From positions 943,501 to 1,007,500 of the forward strand of contig CALZFC010000032.1 of the NCBI GenBank assembly GCA_945643635.1: DNA of 64,000 bases, in the 5' to 3' direction. Position numbers and translations under genes: made by a program. Position 1 is the stretch's first letter; each line of letters starts with the position of its first letter. This DNA is from Allodiplogaster sudhausi. Taxonomy: Eukaryota; Nematoda; Chromadorea; Rhabditida; Diplogasteridae. The notes below the pieces were generated by a model. It was not told the DNA's origin and ran no database searches. It saw nothing but the letters and a program-made list of their open reading frames with translations. Shown in pieces: positions 1 through 12,034 of this stretch.

Positions 1-1365
1 GGTCATTCAGAAACTTATAGCTTACGCCGACTTGGAACCCATTTTTTCCTTATTACGCCTTTTCGTGCCATCCAATGCAAAACCGCAAATAAATTGTGAA
101 ACCCTAAGAATTATTATGGCAGTATATCATTGTGTCTTGCATTTTTTTTCTTTTTTTTACACTTGAAACTGTCTGAAACACCAAAAATTTCTCAACATTT
201 TAGCGATGTTTAGCGTTTTCTCCCTAGTGGTTTAAGGAGCATCTGACGTTTTACCAGTCTACGGACATGGTCCGTGAATAATATAGTTTTGATTTCAATG
301 TTTTCTCGTATTTCGGTGGCGTTTTTTTTACAACGCGGAGATACCTCTAGTTCACGGGCAATTCATGTGTAAAAGATTTAACCTGTGCTCTTACTCGAAA
401 CGATGTGTGGGTGTGTATGTTTGATCATTGATCATTGAATAGAAGCGCAAAAAAAATAATTCCACAGAATCTAAATATAAAAAAACCAAAAAAAAAATCA
501 GTACTGCATCTGAGTGTTGATGTAAGGGAGACGCCTCTCCGGCCTGGTTCTTCTCCTTATTTTTGTTTAACATTTCCGTTTTATTGCATTTATTTATTTA
601 TTACTTTACTGCTAGGTGCATTGTAATTATAGTGTGTAGTATTCTGTCTTTGTCGCATTATGATAGTTCGATTATAGAATACTTTTCGTTCTGTTCTGGT
701 AATTGTTGCTCGGCTAGCGAGCTGAGTGCTGGTTGTTCTGAACGCTGGAGTGCGTTGATGTGTGCTCGTCAGATGGCTGTTGCTGGTTCGCCACAGTGTC
801 AAGTTGTGAAGATAAACCGTATCTTCTACGAATCTCCACGTTCTTCTACACCACGTCCGACGGTACTTATTGAGTATGGAGAGAAAGTTGTTATTCTTTT
901 TTTTTTCTCTACAACCAATTGCGGAGACTTCGAGTTGTTTGTTCTGTTTCGGTCACATTAAGCTCGCCGAGTCTCTGCACTATAACAAATTTCTTTTTTT
1001 TTCTCCCTAAATGGATTTTTATTCTTCCCAATTGAGCATTTTCTCAAAAAACTATGTGGAATAAAGAGACTCGAAGAAAGAACATTGGTTTTTTACATAC
1101 ATATATGCAATCCTGGTTAATGTTAAAAGAAAAAAGAACTTGGAAGAGAAAATGAGTGTTAAACGCATTTGAGATGAGGGCAAAAAAAAAGAGGAAAAAC
1201 ACAGTAGCAAAGGTCAACTGAGGACTAAAAAGCATTCAGCGAAACTCTTTATAACACAACTATTAAGAATATTGCTTACGCTAATTACATATATATTGTA
1301 TGTGCGGCTTTCATAGCGGTGAAAGTAGACACTAATACACGGACTAAACGAGTTTTTTCTCACTT

Positions 1366-1400
<35 letters not shown>

Positions 1401-1616
1401 TTTTCTCTCTCTCTTTCTCTCTCTCGCTCACAACAACACACATTTCACCGAACGTAGTTGAATCAGACTTTCGAAAGGGTGCAAATGAAGTTGCTTTTTT
1501 TTCTTTTCAGAAGATAATACGTCTCGGAAAAGAAACGGCTGAACTGCAAAAACGAACAATTAGCGTTGTAAATTTGCTGATATATAGCCATTATTTGATT
1601 GATAATTAATAGACAA
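1..1616. other. AT-rich region, no gene recognised
   Basis: I see no exon chain, RNA gene or recognised family here. Open frames on both strands are short and mostly derive from homopolymer T/A runs and a (CT)n tract at about 1366-1434. The region may be a 3' flank or intron of a gene to the left of the window. Confidence 0.4.
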
Positions 1617-2327
1617 TTGACCGCGTGATATCAGATTACGGTAAGTCCTGTGTCCAAAATTCCGTAGTTTTGTAAGGGAGAGTAAGCACCGTATAAGTGT
1701 CAAAGGTATTTTATGAGTCATAAAAAAGTTATTTCGCGCCTTATTAAACTTCTTTATCTCACAGCATTCGGAGGGATCCGTTCCGAGGATCACTGTCTGA
1801 TCATCTTTTTGTTTCCTTCTCCGTCTCTCGCCTGAACGGCAGCCTTCTTCTGTGCTCCTGCTCCTCTCCGGCCCTGCTCCTCCTCTCCGTCTCTTGCACC
1901 GTGAAGTAAACGTGGTCGCCGGCGCCAAGCTCCGCGCCACGATTTCGCCTTTTTCAGGCGCCAACTACATGGCATACGTGCCGCGTAGTAAATGATCGCT
2001 TTTTGGGGAATAAACATCAGGATTAGATTGCTTTTACACATGTATTATCGCTAAGTTTTCACCCGTGAGTCCTTCAGGAAGATAACACAGCTCATGTTCA
2101 AGTTTTTCTTTTGTAAATTCTTTGAGCCCGAAAAGCGCCGGTGTATGACAATATTAGAGAAAAATAACTTGAGAAATATAAAAAAAACTCAGTTGTTGGA
2201 ATAAAGAGAGATTTACTTTATACAGTATAGATTAGCTAACGGTTCGGGATCGATGTTAGAGATAGAGAGAGAGCGGAGAGTATGATGTATATAGGAAACA
2301 GTTAGAGATACAAAATATGTATATAAA
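1617..2327. repeat. Copy of local repeat family (part), broken by TIR element
   Basis: The sequence from 'gattacggtaagtcctg' (about 1634) matches 3781 onward and 5341 onward over hundreds of bases. A second part (about 2070-2327, 'gttcgggatcgatgttagag') matches 4370-4640, 5930-6200 and 11660-11990. Compared with those copies it lacks an internal segment of about 150 bp. It continues into a TIR-bearing element at 2328. I infer a decayed copy of the unit tandemly duplicated at 3.1-6.2 kb. Confidence 0.7.
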
Positions 2328-2655
2328 TACCGTATTTTCTCTATTAGTGCCCTCCCTCTATTAGAACCCCCCCCCCTCTAATAGTGCCCCCCCCTATCTA
2401 ATAGAAACGTTTCTGGATTCTATGCTTGAGGTATGGGATGCTCTTACCAATGAACTGATTGCAAATTCATTCTAAATCTACGGGAAAACTAATATTCCAG
2501 TGATGATTCCATTGAAGAAGAGTTATAATATTTCATTTTTGAGAATAAAACGTTGTTAAAAAACTTTTAGTCAATCACAATGAAAAATAGTACCCCTCCC
2601 TCTAATAGAACCCCCCTCTAATAGTGCCCCCTCTCGTAGGGGTATTGAAAAATAG
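2328..2655. mobile_element. Truncated TIR element (MITE), left end kept
   Basis: The left terminus 'taccgtattttctctatta' is the same as the terminus of the complete element at 41405-41814. The interior has the same runs of 'ccctctaatagtgcccc' type and the same 'ggtattgaaaaatag' stretch near the right end (about 2640-2655). The right inverted terminus is missing. In sister copies of the host repeat (about 4636 and 6196) the corresponding place is uninterrupted ('atataaatagtatgcc'), so this is an insertion that later lost its end. Confidence 0.7.
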
Positions 2656-2886
2656 AAGAAAAATCGGGAGAATTTAGAAAAAAGAGAGAGTTAGAGAGAG
2701 TGAGAGAATTGAAGACCGAGAGAAAGAGAGACAAAGAGATTGAGAGTGATAGAAAGAGGCGGAAATTGTTTTATTTAGTATTGAAAAAACTATTCCCTTT
2801 TCCTAAAAAGATTCTCTTTTTTTATCCATTGACATGCCAGCCCGACCTGTGGGCACCAAACCGCCGTGACTTTGCAGGCTGGTGAA

Positions 2887-3078
2887 CAGGGATGTCCAAA
2901 ACCAGGCCCGGGCCGGCCCGGGCCCGGGGGGCAAGCGGGCCGGGCTAAGCCGGGCCCTATTTTCAAAATCTAGGCCCGGGCCAGGCCCGGGCCCGCCAAA
3001 TTGGCAACGGGCCGGGCTATGCCTTCAAAATCTCGGCACGGGCCGGGCCCGGGTCCGCCAAATTAGCAACGGTCCCTA
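2887..3078. mobile_element. 192-bp hAT-like MITE, GC-rich, 8-bp TSD
   Basis: The element starts 'cagggatgtcc' and ends 'ggtccct' plus a, giving short imperfect inverted ends of the CAGGGNNG type usual for hAT elements. It is flanked on both sides by the identical 8-mer 'ctggtgaa' (2879-2886 and 3079-3086), the size of a hAT target duplication. The interior is made of CCCGGGCC palindromic runs. Related empty sites occur in sister repeats near 6576 and 12333. It carries no coding capacity and must depend on a transposase elsewhere. Only class and boundaries are claimed. Confidence 0.75.
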
Positions 3079-3097
3079 CTGGTGAATCACTTTTGAT

Positions 3098-4659
3098 TTT
3101 TTTTCGAAATGGAATTTTTTCCGTTTTTCAAAGGAGCATCCGTCGGAGAAAAGACACATGTGCGAAGGATAGACTCGTGGTAAGGGGAGAGAGAGGGAGA
3201 GAAGGAGAGCGAAGGAGAGCGAGGGAGAGAGAGGGAGAGAGAGAGAGAGAAAGAGAGAAAGGGAGGGGGGTAGAGAGTGGAGGAGAGAGATGGAGAGAGA
3301 GAGAGAGCGAGCTCGCGGGAAAAAGAGAAATGTAGTACTTGAAATGTATAAATGAGGGAGGAAAACTCACCGATCACCTAGCATGTAAACAAGGAAGCAT
3401 TGCACATTAATACTTTGGTAGTCATCGAAGAGCACTTGTATTCGCATAGGCGTTGACAAAAGTAATATTATTACCATACAATTATGTAGTAATGTTATTA
3501 TATTTTCTCGCTGATTTTATAAGGGTTATGTAATGTTATCTCTACCTATTACATATTCTCTTTTATTGGTCTTTTTTTGCAAATTAAGAGAAATCAGAAA
3601 ATTGCTCATGCATGATCACCTAATTAAATCTTTTGAAACTGGAAAGCACATTATCTGGCTTGTAATCTTCTGCTTCTTTTCTCTATCCCCCTTTCAGCAC
3701 ATCGGCACGTTCTCTCTCTCCATATCTCTCTCTCTCTCTCTCTCTCTCTCCGATGGTTCTCTTTCATAGTTGTGAAAGCAGATTACGGTAAGTCCTGCGT
3801 CCAAAATTCCGTAGTTTTGTAAGGGAGAGTACCTTCCGTATAAGTGTCAAAGGTATTTTATGAGTCATAAAAAAGCTTATTAAACTTCTTTATCTCACAG
3901 CATTCGGAGGGATCCGTTCCGAGGATCACTGACTGATCATCTTTTTATTTCCTTCTCCGTCTCTCGCCTGAACGGCAGCCTTCTTCTGTGCTCCGGCTCC
4001 TCTCCGGCCCTGCTCCTCCTCTCCGTACTTCGTGGATAGACAGTGTCGTATAGTTAAAGTGGCCGCCGGCGCTAAGTTCCGCGCCACGATTTCGCCTTTT
4101 TTTCCGGCGCCAGCTACATGGCATACGTGAAGCCGTAGTAAATGTTCGCTTTTTGGGGTATAAACATCAGGATTAGATTGCTTTTACACATGTTTTTACA
4201 TTAGCTAAGTTTTCACCCGAGAGTCCCTCCGGTGTTGCAAATATACGTGGAAGAGATAGAGAGAGAGAGAGGGGACAGATAAAAAGTATGAGAGGAGAGC
4301 CGGCTGGAAGAATGAAGAAATAAAGATAAAAAATGCACATTATTACGGGAAATTTATATCAGCTAAACAAATGACTTCAGGAACATAACACTGCTCATGT
4401 TCAAGTTTTTCTTTTGTAAATTCTTTTGAGCCCGAAAAGCGCCGGTGTATGACAATATTAGAGAAAAATAACTTGAGAAATGTAAAAAAAAGCTCACTTG
4501 TTGGAATAAAGAGAGATTTACTTTATACAGTATAGATTAGCCAATGGTTCGGGATCGATGTTAGAGATAGAGAGAGAGCGGAGAGTATGATGTGGATAGG
4601 AAACAGTTAGAGATACAAAATATGTATATAAATAGTATGCCAGGATCTCTCTCTTTCTC
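3098..4659. repeat. 1.56-kb tandem duplication, copy 1
   Basis: This block and 4660-6220 are direct copies offset by 1559-1560 bp. I see only a few differences: 'cattatc' against 'cataatc' (3652/5212), one T in a T-run, and GA-tract length. It includes a GA tract (3181-3310), a segment like CPG4 exon 4 (about 3413-3465), a CT tract (about 3711-3750) and a 'gattacggtaagtcc' module. No frame is conserved, so I treat it as non-coding. Near-identity implies recent duplication, or an assembly artefact. Confidence 0.9.
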
Positions 4660-6220
4660 TTTTTTCGAAATGGAATTTTTTCCGTTTTTCAAAGGAGCAT
4701 CCGTCGGAGAAAAGACACATGTGCGAAGGATAGACTCGTGGTAAGGGGAGAGAGAGGGAGAGAAGGAGAGCGAAGGAGAGCGAGGGAGAGAGAGGGAGAG
4801 AGAGAGAGAGAAAGAGAGAAAGGGAGGGGGGTAGAGAGTGGAGGAGAGAGATGGAGAGAGAGAGAGCGAGCTCGCGGGAAAAAGAGAAATGTAGTACTTG
4901 AAATGTATAAATGAGGGAGGAAAACTCACCGATCACCTAGCATGTAAACAAGGAAGCATTGCACATTAATACTTTGGTAGTCATCGAAGAGCACTTGTAT
5001 TCGCATAGGCGTTGACAAAAGTAATATTATTACCATACAATTATGTAGTAATGTTATTATATTTTCTCGCTGATTTTATAAGGGTTATGTAATGTTATCT
5101 CTACCTATTACATATTCTCTTTTATTGGTCTTTTTTTTGCAAATTAAGAGAAATCAGAAAATTGCTCATGCATGATCACCTAATTAAATCTTTTGAAACT
5201 GGAAAGCACATAATCTGGCTTGTAATCTTCTGCTTCTTTTCTCTATCCCCCTTTCAGCACATCGGCACGTTCTCTCTCTCCATATCTCTCTCTCTCTCTC
5301 TCTCTCTCTCCGATGGTTCTCTTTCATAGTTGTGAAAGCAGATTACGGTAAGTCCTGCGTCCAAAATTCCGTAGTTTTGTAAGGGAGAGTACCTTCCGTA
5401 TAAGTGTCAAAGGTATTTTATGAGTCATAAAAAAGCTTATTAAACTTCTTTATCTCACAGCATTCGGAGGGATCCGTTCCGAGGATCACTGACTGATCAT
5501 CTTTTTATTTCCTTCTCCGTCTCTCGCCTGAACGGCAGCCTTCTTCTGTGCTCCGGCTCCTCTCCGGCCCTGCTCCTCCTCTCCGTACTTCGTGGATAGA
5601 CAGTGTCGTATAGTTAAAGTGGCCGCCGGCGCTAAGTTCCGCGCCACGATTTCGCCTTTTTTTCCGGCGCCAGCTACATGGCATACGTGAAGCCGTAGTA
5701 AATGTTCGCTTTTTGGGGTATAAACATCAGGATTAGATTGCTTTTACACATGTTTTTACATTAGCTAAGTTTTCACCCGAGAGTCCCTCCGGTGTTGCAA
5801 ATATACGTGGAAGAGATAGAGAGAGAGAGAGGGGACAGATAAAAAGTATGAGAGGAGAGCCGGCTGGAAGAATGAAGAAATAAAGATAAAAAATGCACAT
5901 TATTACGGGAAATTTATATCAGCTAAACAAATGACTTCAGGAACATAACACTGCTCATGTTCAAGTTTTTCTTTTGTAAATTCTTTTGAGCCCGAAAAGC
6001 GCCGGTGTATGACAATATTAGAGAAAAATAACTTGAGAAATGTAAAAAAAAGCTCACTTGTTGGAATAAAGAGAGATTTACTTTATACAGTATAGATTAG
6101 CCAATGGTTCGGGATCGATGTTAGAGATAGAGAGAGAGCGGAGAGTATGATGTGGATAGGAAACAGTTAGAGATACAAAATATGTATATAAATAGTATGC
6201 CAGGATCTCTCTCTTTCTCT
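4660..6220. repeat. 1.56-kb tandem duplication, copy 2
   Basis: This is the direct second copy of 3098-4659. The right end diverges after 'caggatctctctctttctct' at about 6220, where copy 1 instead runs into the next unit's 'ttttttcgaaatgg'. That head-to-tail junction shows a true tandem arrangement. The exon 4-like stretch lies at about 4973-5024. Confidence 0.9.
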
Positions 6221-6910
6221 CTCTCTCCCTGCCATTCTCCACCTCTCTACCTCTTTCGATCGCTATCTCTCTCTCTTCTTCTCTCTCAGTCACTCTCCCT
6301 CAAATTCTCTCTCATTCTCTCTCTCTTTCTCCCTCTGTCACGGGAGAAAGAGAGAGTTAGATAGAGTGAGAGAATTGAAGACCGAGAGAGAGAGAGAGAC
6401 AAAGAGATTGAGAGTGATAGAAAGAGACGGAAATTCTTTTTTTAGCCTTTAAAAAAAAAATTCCCTACTGTAAAAAAAATCTCTTTTTTTCAATTGAAAT
6501 GTTAGCCCGATCGGTGGACAGGTTGCGATGCTCATTTAATTGCGATCACACTACACAAAACCGCCGTGGCTTTGCATGCTTGTGAATCAGTTAGATTTTT
6601 TTCGAACTGGAATTTTTCCCTTTTCAAAGGAGCATACGTTGGAAAAAAGACACATGTGCGAAGGATGGACTCGAGGAAATGGGAGAGAGAGGGAGAGAGA
6701 GAGAGAGGGAGAGAGAGAAACAAAGAGAGAGAGAGAGAGTGCTCGCGGGGAGTGGGAGCGCGAGAAGAGACATGCAGTACTAGAAATGTATAAATGAGGG
6801 AGCAACACTCACCGAGGATCCAGCGTGTAAAGGGAACGTTGCACATTAATACTTTGGCGGGCATCGAAGAGCACCTGTCCTCGCATAGGCGTTGACATAT
6901 TGGTAATATT
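6221..6910. repeat. Diverged copy of the 1.56-kb repeat
   Basis: After a CT/GA inverted low-complexity stretch (6205-6425), the segment 6590-6900 matches the start of the 1.56-kb unit with clear divergence: 'ggagcatacgttggaaaaaa', 'gacacatgtgcgaagga', GA tract, 'actttggcgggcatcgaagagcac'. The last motif is closer to CPG4 exon 4 (15271-15324) than the tandem copies are. No open frame is preserved. Confidence 0.75.
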
Positions 6911-7733
6911 ATTACCTTAGAATTATGTAATAAACGAATTAATGGAAACTGAAATATTAATTTACAAAAAATTGTTATTATGAAATGCATTGATACAATA
7001 TCCTCGCATGCCGCCCTTGTGAAAAACTCTGGCGTGTGAATGTGACAGCTTGTTCGGAAATCAAACAGACTTTCATTTCCTCTGGAGTGAGCCGGGTTCA
7101 ACACATTTACTGTCGATATAAGATGAGAGTCACATGTTAGTATCTTGTGATTACATAAGTGCACGCCAAAAAATTATTCGTGCTACGACGGCTGAAAGCC
7201 GTATCTTTGCTCTTATTTCTTATCTATTCGGCGGCAACTTTCTCTTCTCTACCAGTATCCTTCTCTTTCTCTGCTTCTGTCTCACAGCCTCGCTTTCTCT
7301 CTCTCACTCTCTCGCACTCAAAACGCGCTTCCTTATCTTCGGCATAAAATGTAACGCCGATGAGTGGAGATATAAAATTTCTAAAGACTTGCCAGCGAAC
7401 GGGACTGACTTTCATACTCGCTTTCCATGTCTTTCAAGCTTCGTCACGCCCTCTTTTCAGCCCTGATCACTCTCGGTTGGCAGAGCATAAAATTGAATTT
7501 GATTCTTGACATTTCAGCAATGCTTTATTTGACATAATCACTGCTGAGTCCTTGCCTGAAATTAATGGGAATAAAGTATGGAAGACCCGTGGGAATCAAG
7601 CGTGAGGGAGAAGTCAAGAAGATTGCCGATTGAAGAGTGTAAGAAATAGGAGGATGTGATTGTGAAGTTCCTACTACTACTACTTTTATTATTCTAATTT
7701 TATATACTCTAGTTTTTGAATATCGTTCCTCAG
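6911..7733. other. Upstream region of the CTLD/CUB gene
   Basis: No confident exon is seen. The first recognisable lectin exon begins at 7734 without a start codon, so a signal-peptide exon should lie here or further left. An open frame from ATG 7134 has a hydrophobic stretch, but it runs through CT-rich sequence and has no obvious donor that would join in the right phase. I leave the 5' end unresolved. Confidence 0.35.
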
Positions 7734-10700
7734 CCACCTCGTGCACGCCACCCTATGAGCCATGGGTGACGGGACGGTGCATGCGGGTGACGCCGCGCGG
7801 GACACTTGACGGGCTGAAGAAGACTTGCGAGCAGGACGGCGCCACACTCGTCTCGATCCATTCTGTTCAAGTGGGGGTTTTGAGGAAATACATATGTCTA
7901 TTATAACACTTTTTTCTTTATAAGCAAAAAAGTGTAATAATGTCTGTTATAACACTTTTTTTTTGCTCCTCAATTATCTACGTTTGTAGTCGTCATCTTA
8001 TTTTTTCATCTACTCCTTAATTTCATTCGGTGGAGGTGACCGGCATTCAATGATGCTCAAAGCCGGTCGTTATCGCGTCGGCCAGGCTCTGTATTAAGTT
8101 GGCAAGTCCTGCTGACAGGGGCCAAAATGTTAAAGATGTAGGCCCGGCCCGCTTAACACTACGGGCCCAACCCGTTCGGGCGCACTTACAATTAACCTGC
8201 AGGCCCGGCTCTGGCACGGCAATCCGAAGCTGGACCGGCCGGTACTTGTAGGGTAATCGTAATCGATAATACTATTTGAGTAAACGATGTCGTGCTCAAT
8301 TTTTCATAATAATCAATTTATAAAGTAATGATAATCATATAATGATTCGAGGAGAATAATCGCATTCGCTCGCTGATCAATGATGTGAGATTCGTCACGA
8401 TCGGCCTGCAGTACAACACGAGCAATCGCAACTTTGAGTGGATGGACGGCAGTCCTTTTGACGTCTCCAATCTACACGGTTGTCTGTCACTTTTTTGTAT
8501 TATTATTTGCAAACAAATTGTAGTACACGAATCGCATGATTATTGTTTTGAATATTTTTTTTCTGTTCTAATGCAATTTAATGTGACAAACCTCATGATA
8601 TTCTATATACATATGTATATGTAGTTTCTCGACATTAGAAAATAAAAATCGAACAAAATTGTTGTACTCTGACTCCTTCAGATGCTGAATGCGAAGAGGT
8701 TCAGCGCCCTATTGGCTTGAGTTCCGAAGGTGAATGGAGGATCAGTTCCACCTGCGACGGAGCATTCAATGGGCTCTGCGTGAAGACAAAACTCAATAGT
8801 TGGTCATTCTCGTTTTTGTCTCTCTTCCCCTCTCTACCTCTCTCTCTCTCTCTCTGTTATCTGACTCTCCTTCCTTTCCCTTTCATTCTTTTTCTTTCTC
8901 ACTCTCTCTTCCATGAGGGCCCTACCAAGGAATAAAACTGATTGAATAACAGTTCAGAAGAATTCTAAAATACATACATATTAAATTGCATCAGAACAGA
9001 AAAAAAATATTTATAACAATAATCATGCGATTCGTGTACTGTATGTGGCACCAAGCGCCATTCCATTTACCTTATGGTTCGTAGTACTACTGTAAATAAT
9101 AATAATAATAATAATAATAATAATTAGCATTGACTTGTATTACACCTCGAATAGAGTAGCAAATTGAATTGTCCATATAAATCAGGTCCCGCATGCGATG
9201 ACTACGAGCATATCAATGGCTCGCTGACTTGCATCTCGATGCGGAGCAGAACGGTGCCTTCTCCTCTTTGTCAAGCTAACTTGTAGAGTCATGCATACTA
9301 CAATGAGATAACAGAGAAGAAAAGCAATAACTTACTTAAAAGAGCGCGCGAGCACAAAAAAAATGATGTGAGATTTCAAATTGCCGCGGCCCTTCGCGCT
9401 CGTGAATACTATTTTCAGTATTTGGCTTGTGCGACTTGCAAAATAGCCAGGGGAACGGCAATCAGTTTGAACCTCCATTGCATAGTTTTCCTTTTTAAGG
9501 CCGATTCTTGCAGGCCTCCTGGGCATCCGCCGAAGAGTTATGCAAGGAAGAGTTGGCCCATCTCGTTTCAATACACGAGCGTGAGGTCAGCAACAATTGC
9601 ACCAATCAGATTTAGATTAAAATCACAATTCAAAATATATTTCAGTGTTGTAATAAAGATGAGAAGAGTGTTACAGAATATTTTGAAAATTAATATTTAT
9701 TATATAAAATTTTTTTTACGACGTTTCTTTTTGTGCAGACAAACGACTACTTGCTGTCGCATGCGAGGGAGCTCGGAATTTCGGATGGACTTCACATTGG
9801 ATTGCAGACTATTGTGAGCAAGTCGCAAAAGACGTGGACAGACGGTATCACGTAATATACGTGGACAGACGGTATCACGTAATATCACGTATACAAACTT
9901 TGCCAGAGGTGCATTTACATTATTACGACAGTCACTCTGGAAGAGTCGAGCATGCCTGCCCCGGGAAAATTGTTTTCGTATTCATTCACGGAAATTATTT
10001 TTCTTATATATTTTTTATACAACTCGACCAGCTCTATTTAATGAGCCTAATTTTATGATAATCCGATCACTCTAGCACAGAAAATTCATTGAGCCATAAA
10101 TCCGTTCAAACCCTGTTTTGAGATACGGTAAACATATCATTTAATAGCATTTCAAATTTCATCTAGGAACATATTTTATAAAGATTTCATTTTGGTCGAG
10201 AAAATTTGCTTTAAATAATTTGAATGGTTAGAATACCACTTTATGATAATTTCTCCACTCTGGAACCTAAACAGAGAGAAAGAATGTTAAATTTGCTATA
10301 AAAGAACTACCATTCAAGAGAAATTAAATAATATGAAGTTGTCGCAATTACGCGAAAAATGCTCCGAGACAGAGTGCAAGCTCATTCATCGAACAATAAC
10401 TTTGGGGGCAAGCAGCGCTCGATGCTTACGGACATGCTCTCTTAATAGAATTGTTATTAATTATTATATTTTGTATGGTAATTTTCAGTCAATATTCCTT
10501 ATATATATGTACATAAAAATGTATTAAAGGTTTTCCATCGGATCTCTTCGGCCACTGCACGGAAACTCAAGCGTAATCTTTTCGTATTTTTCAATTGTTT
10601 CTCACCGTTGTGTCAGACAAAATGGCGCGAATTCAAACGTGAGGTTTTGGCCTCTTTAAAATCTACTCGCCATCGTATCAGAACTCTCCGAACGTGACAT

Positions 10701-11205
10701 CGTGCGACTACTTCCTGGTCGTCGAGGAGGGCGCGATGGTGCGGCTGACTATTGACGACTTCAGCTTCAACAAGTGCTGCGACAAGATTGAGCTGTTTGA
10801 TGGCGAGCTTGGTGGCACGCGAATTGCAACGTAAGAAACAGATTATTATATCACTCAGGTTATTGATTGACTTTTTTTTAAAATTAAATACAAGATTATT
10901 TATTTATTTGTTGCACATCAATTAATAAGATAATCAATGTGTAACACATGGAAAAGAACTCGAAAAGATAACGAGACTTTTAACAGGTATGGGGAATGAA
11001 TCCAAGAGTGAACCGGGGGGGTAAATAAATTACGAGAGAGAGAGAGAAAAATGCTAATTTTGTATGTTTTATCAGCGTGACTGGCCAAGTGGCTCCTTGA
11101 ACGATCTACCACACATACTCGTCGAATATCATGCACATCGTGCTCAGCGTTAACGACGGCACCCGCGTGCGCGGTTTCCGCGCGCATTTCGACAAGTACG
11201 AATAA
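7734..11205 (+). CDS. Secreted C-type lectin (two CTLDs) with CUB domain; carries in-frame TGA
   Basis: Predicted exons: 7734-7870, 8352-8478, 8682-8798, 9186-9253, 9514-9585, 9739-9844, 10530-10572, a CUB exon ending at 10830, and 11076-11205. Phases fit from 7734 to 10572. CTLD 1 shows 'GATLVSIHS', 'VTIGLQYN', 'FEWMDGSPFD' and a terminal 'CDGAFNGLCVK'. CTLD 2 shows 'ASWASAEELC', 'LAHLVSIHERE', 'HIGLQT' and 'TWTDG'; its C-terminal half is poorly resolved. The CUB part reads 'IYSPSYQNSPNVTSCDYFL', 'NKCCDKIELFDGELGG' and, after an intron, 'NIMHIVLSVNDGTRVRGF'. This order is typical of nematode clec proteins, which are secreted or extracellular. TGA at 11098-11100 interrupts the last CUB exon where a glycine would be expected (GGA). 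If 10617-10830 is one exon, a second TGA (10639-10641) falls where the first CUB cysteine is expected; a 43-bp intron (10640-10682) is the alternative. It may be a young pseudogene. AATAAA occurs at 11249-11254. The signal-peptide exon was not found. Confidence 0.8.
7885..7970. repeat. Intronic hairpin and direct repeats
   Basis: Within the first intron, 'acacttttttc' and the inverted 'caaaaaagtgt' can pair in a stem of about 10 bp around an 8-base loop. The phrase 'ttataacactttttt' is then repeated downstream. Function is unknown; it may be a remnant of a small inverted-repeat element. Confidence 0.45.
8128..8262. repeat. Decayed GC-rich 'ggcccggcccg' repeat in intron
   Basis: The stretch 'aggcccggcccgcttaac' and following 'gggcccaacccg' phrases resemble the interiors of the elements at 2887-3078 and 21068-21732. 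They stand out from the AT-rich intron around them. Ends and target duplication could not be recognised, so this is probably an old relative of those elements. Confidence 0.5.
9095..9123. repeat. (AAT)n microsatellite
   Basis: About nine AAT units lie in an intron of the lectin gene. Confidence 0.9.
9832..9885. repeat. Exact 27-bp tandem duplication across an exon-intron border
   Basis: The 27-mer beginning 'acgtggacagacggtatcac' occurs at 9832-9858 and again at 9859-9885. Each copy encodes the CTLD motif TWTDG and includes a gtatca donor followed by an in-frame TAA. Only the first donor (after 9844) keeps the frame open; the second donor would include the stop codon. Confidence 0.9.
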
Positions 11206-11592
11206 GACCGGCATGGTTTTGCAATGAACAAGATATTTTTTTTTGCAAAATAAAGAATATTAATAATGAATGGCGTATGCGTGTACACATGGGAGAAGTT
11301 TGGAGAGCGGAAAATTGAACGGAAAGGTTATCAAGAGTGATGCGAGAAATAAAGGGTGAGAATTAGAGAGAGAGAGATATTGTATGTTGATGGAAGGTGA
11401 GAGCGCGATCAGGAATAAAAGAGTTGGTTCAAATACGAAAACTGCCACAACATCTATGAACAAAAAAACTGACCCTTTTCAGATTTGTTTAAGGTTATGA
11501 TATTTTACAATTTAATCCAATGCGTGAATCTGATGAATAGGTCAACCTTTTTTCTTAATTTTTTTCATTAGATATTCTCTTGCAATTACTAG

Positions 11593-12001
11593 AGGAGAGC
11601 CGGCAGGAAGAATGAAGAAATGGAAGAGAAATAATTCTCCTTGTTACGGGAAATTCATATCAGCTAAATGACTTGAAAAAGATAACACAGCTCTTATTCA
11701 AGTTTTTCTTTTGTAAATTCTTTGAGCCCGAAAAGCGCCGGTGTATGAAAATCTTAGAGAAAAATAACTTGAGAAATATAAAGAAACTCACCTGTAGAAA
11801 TAAAGAGAGATTTACTTTATACAGTAGAGATTAGCTAACGGTTCGGGATCGATGTTAGAGATATAGAGAGAGAGATAGAGAGAGAGAGAGATAGAAAGAG
11901 AGATAGAGAGAGATATAGAAAGAGAGATAGAAAGAGAGCGGAGAGTGTGATGTGGATAGAAAACAGTTAGAGATTCAAAATATATCAATATTATGCCAGG
12001 A

Positions 12002-12034
<33 letters not shown>

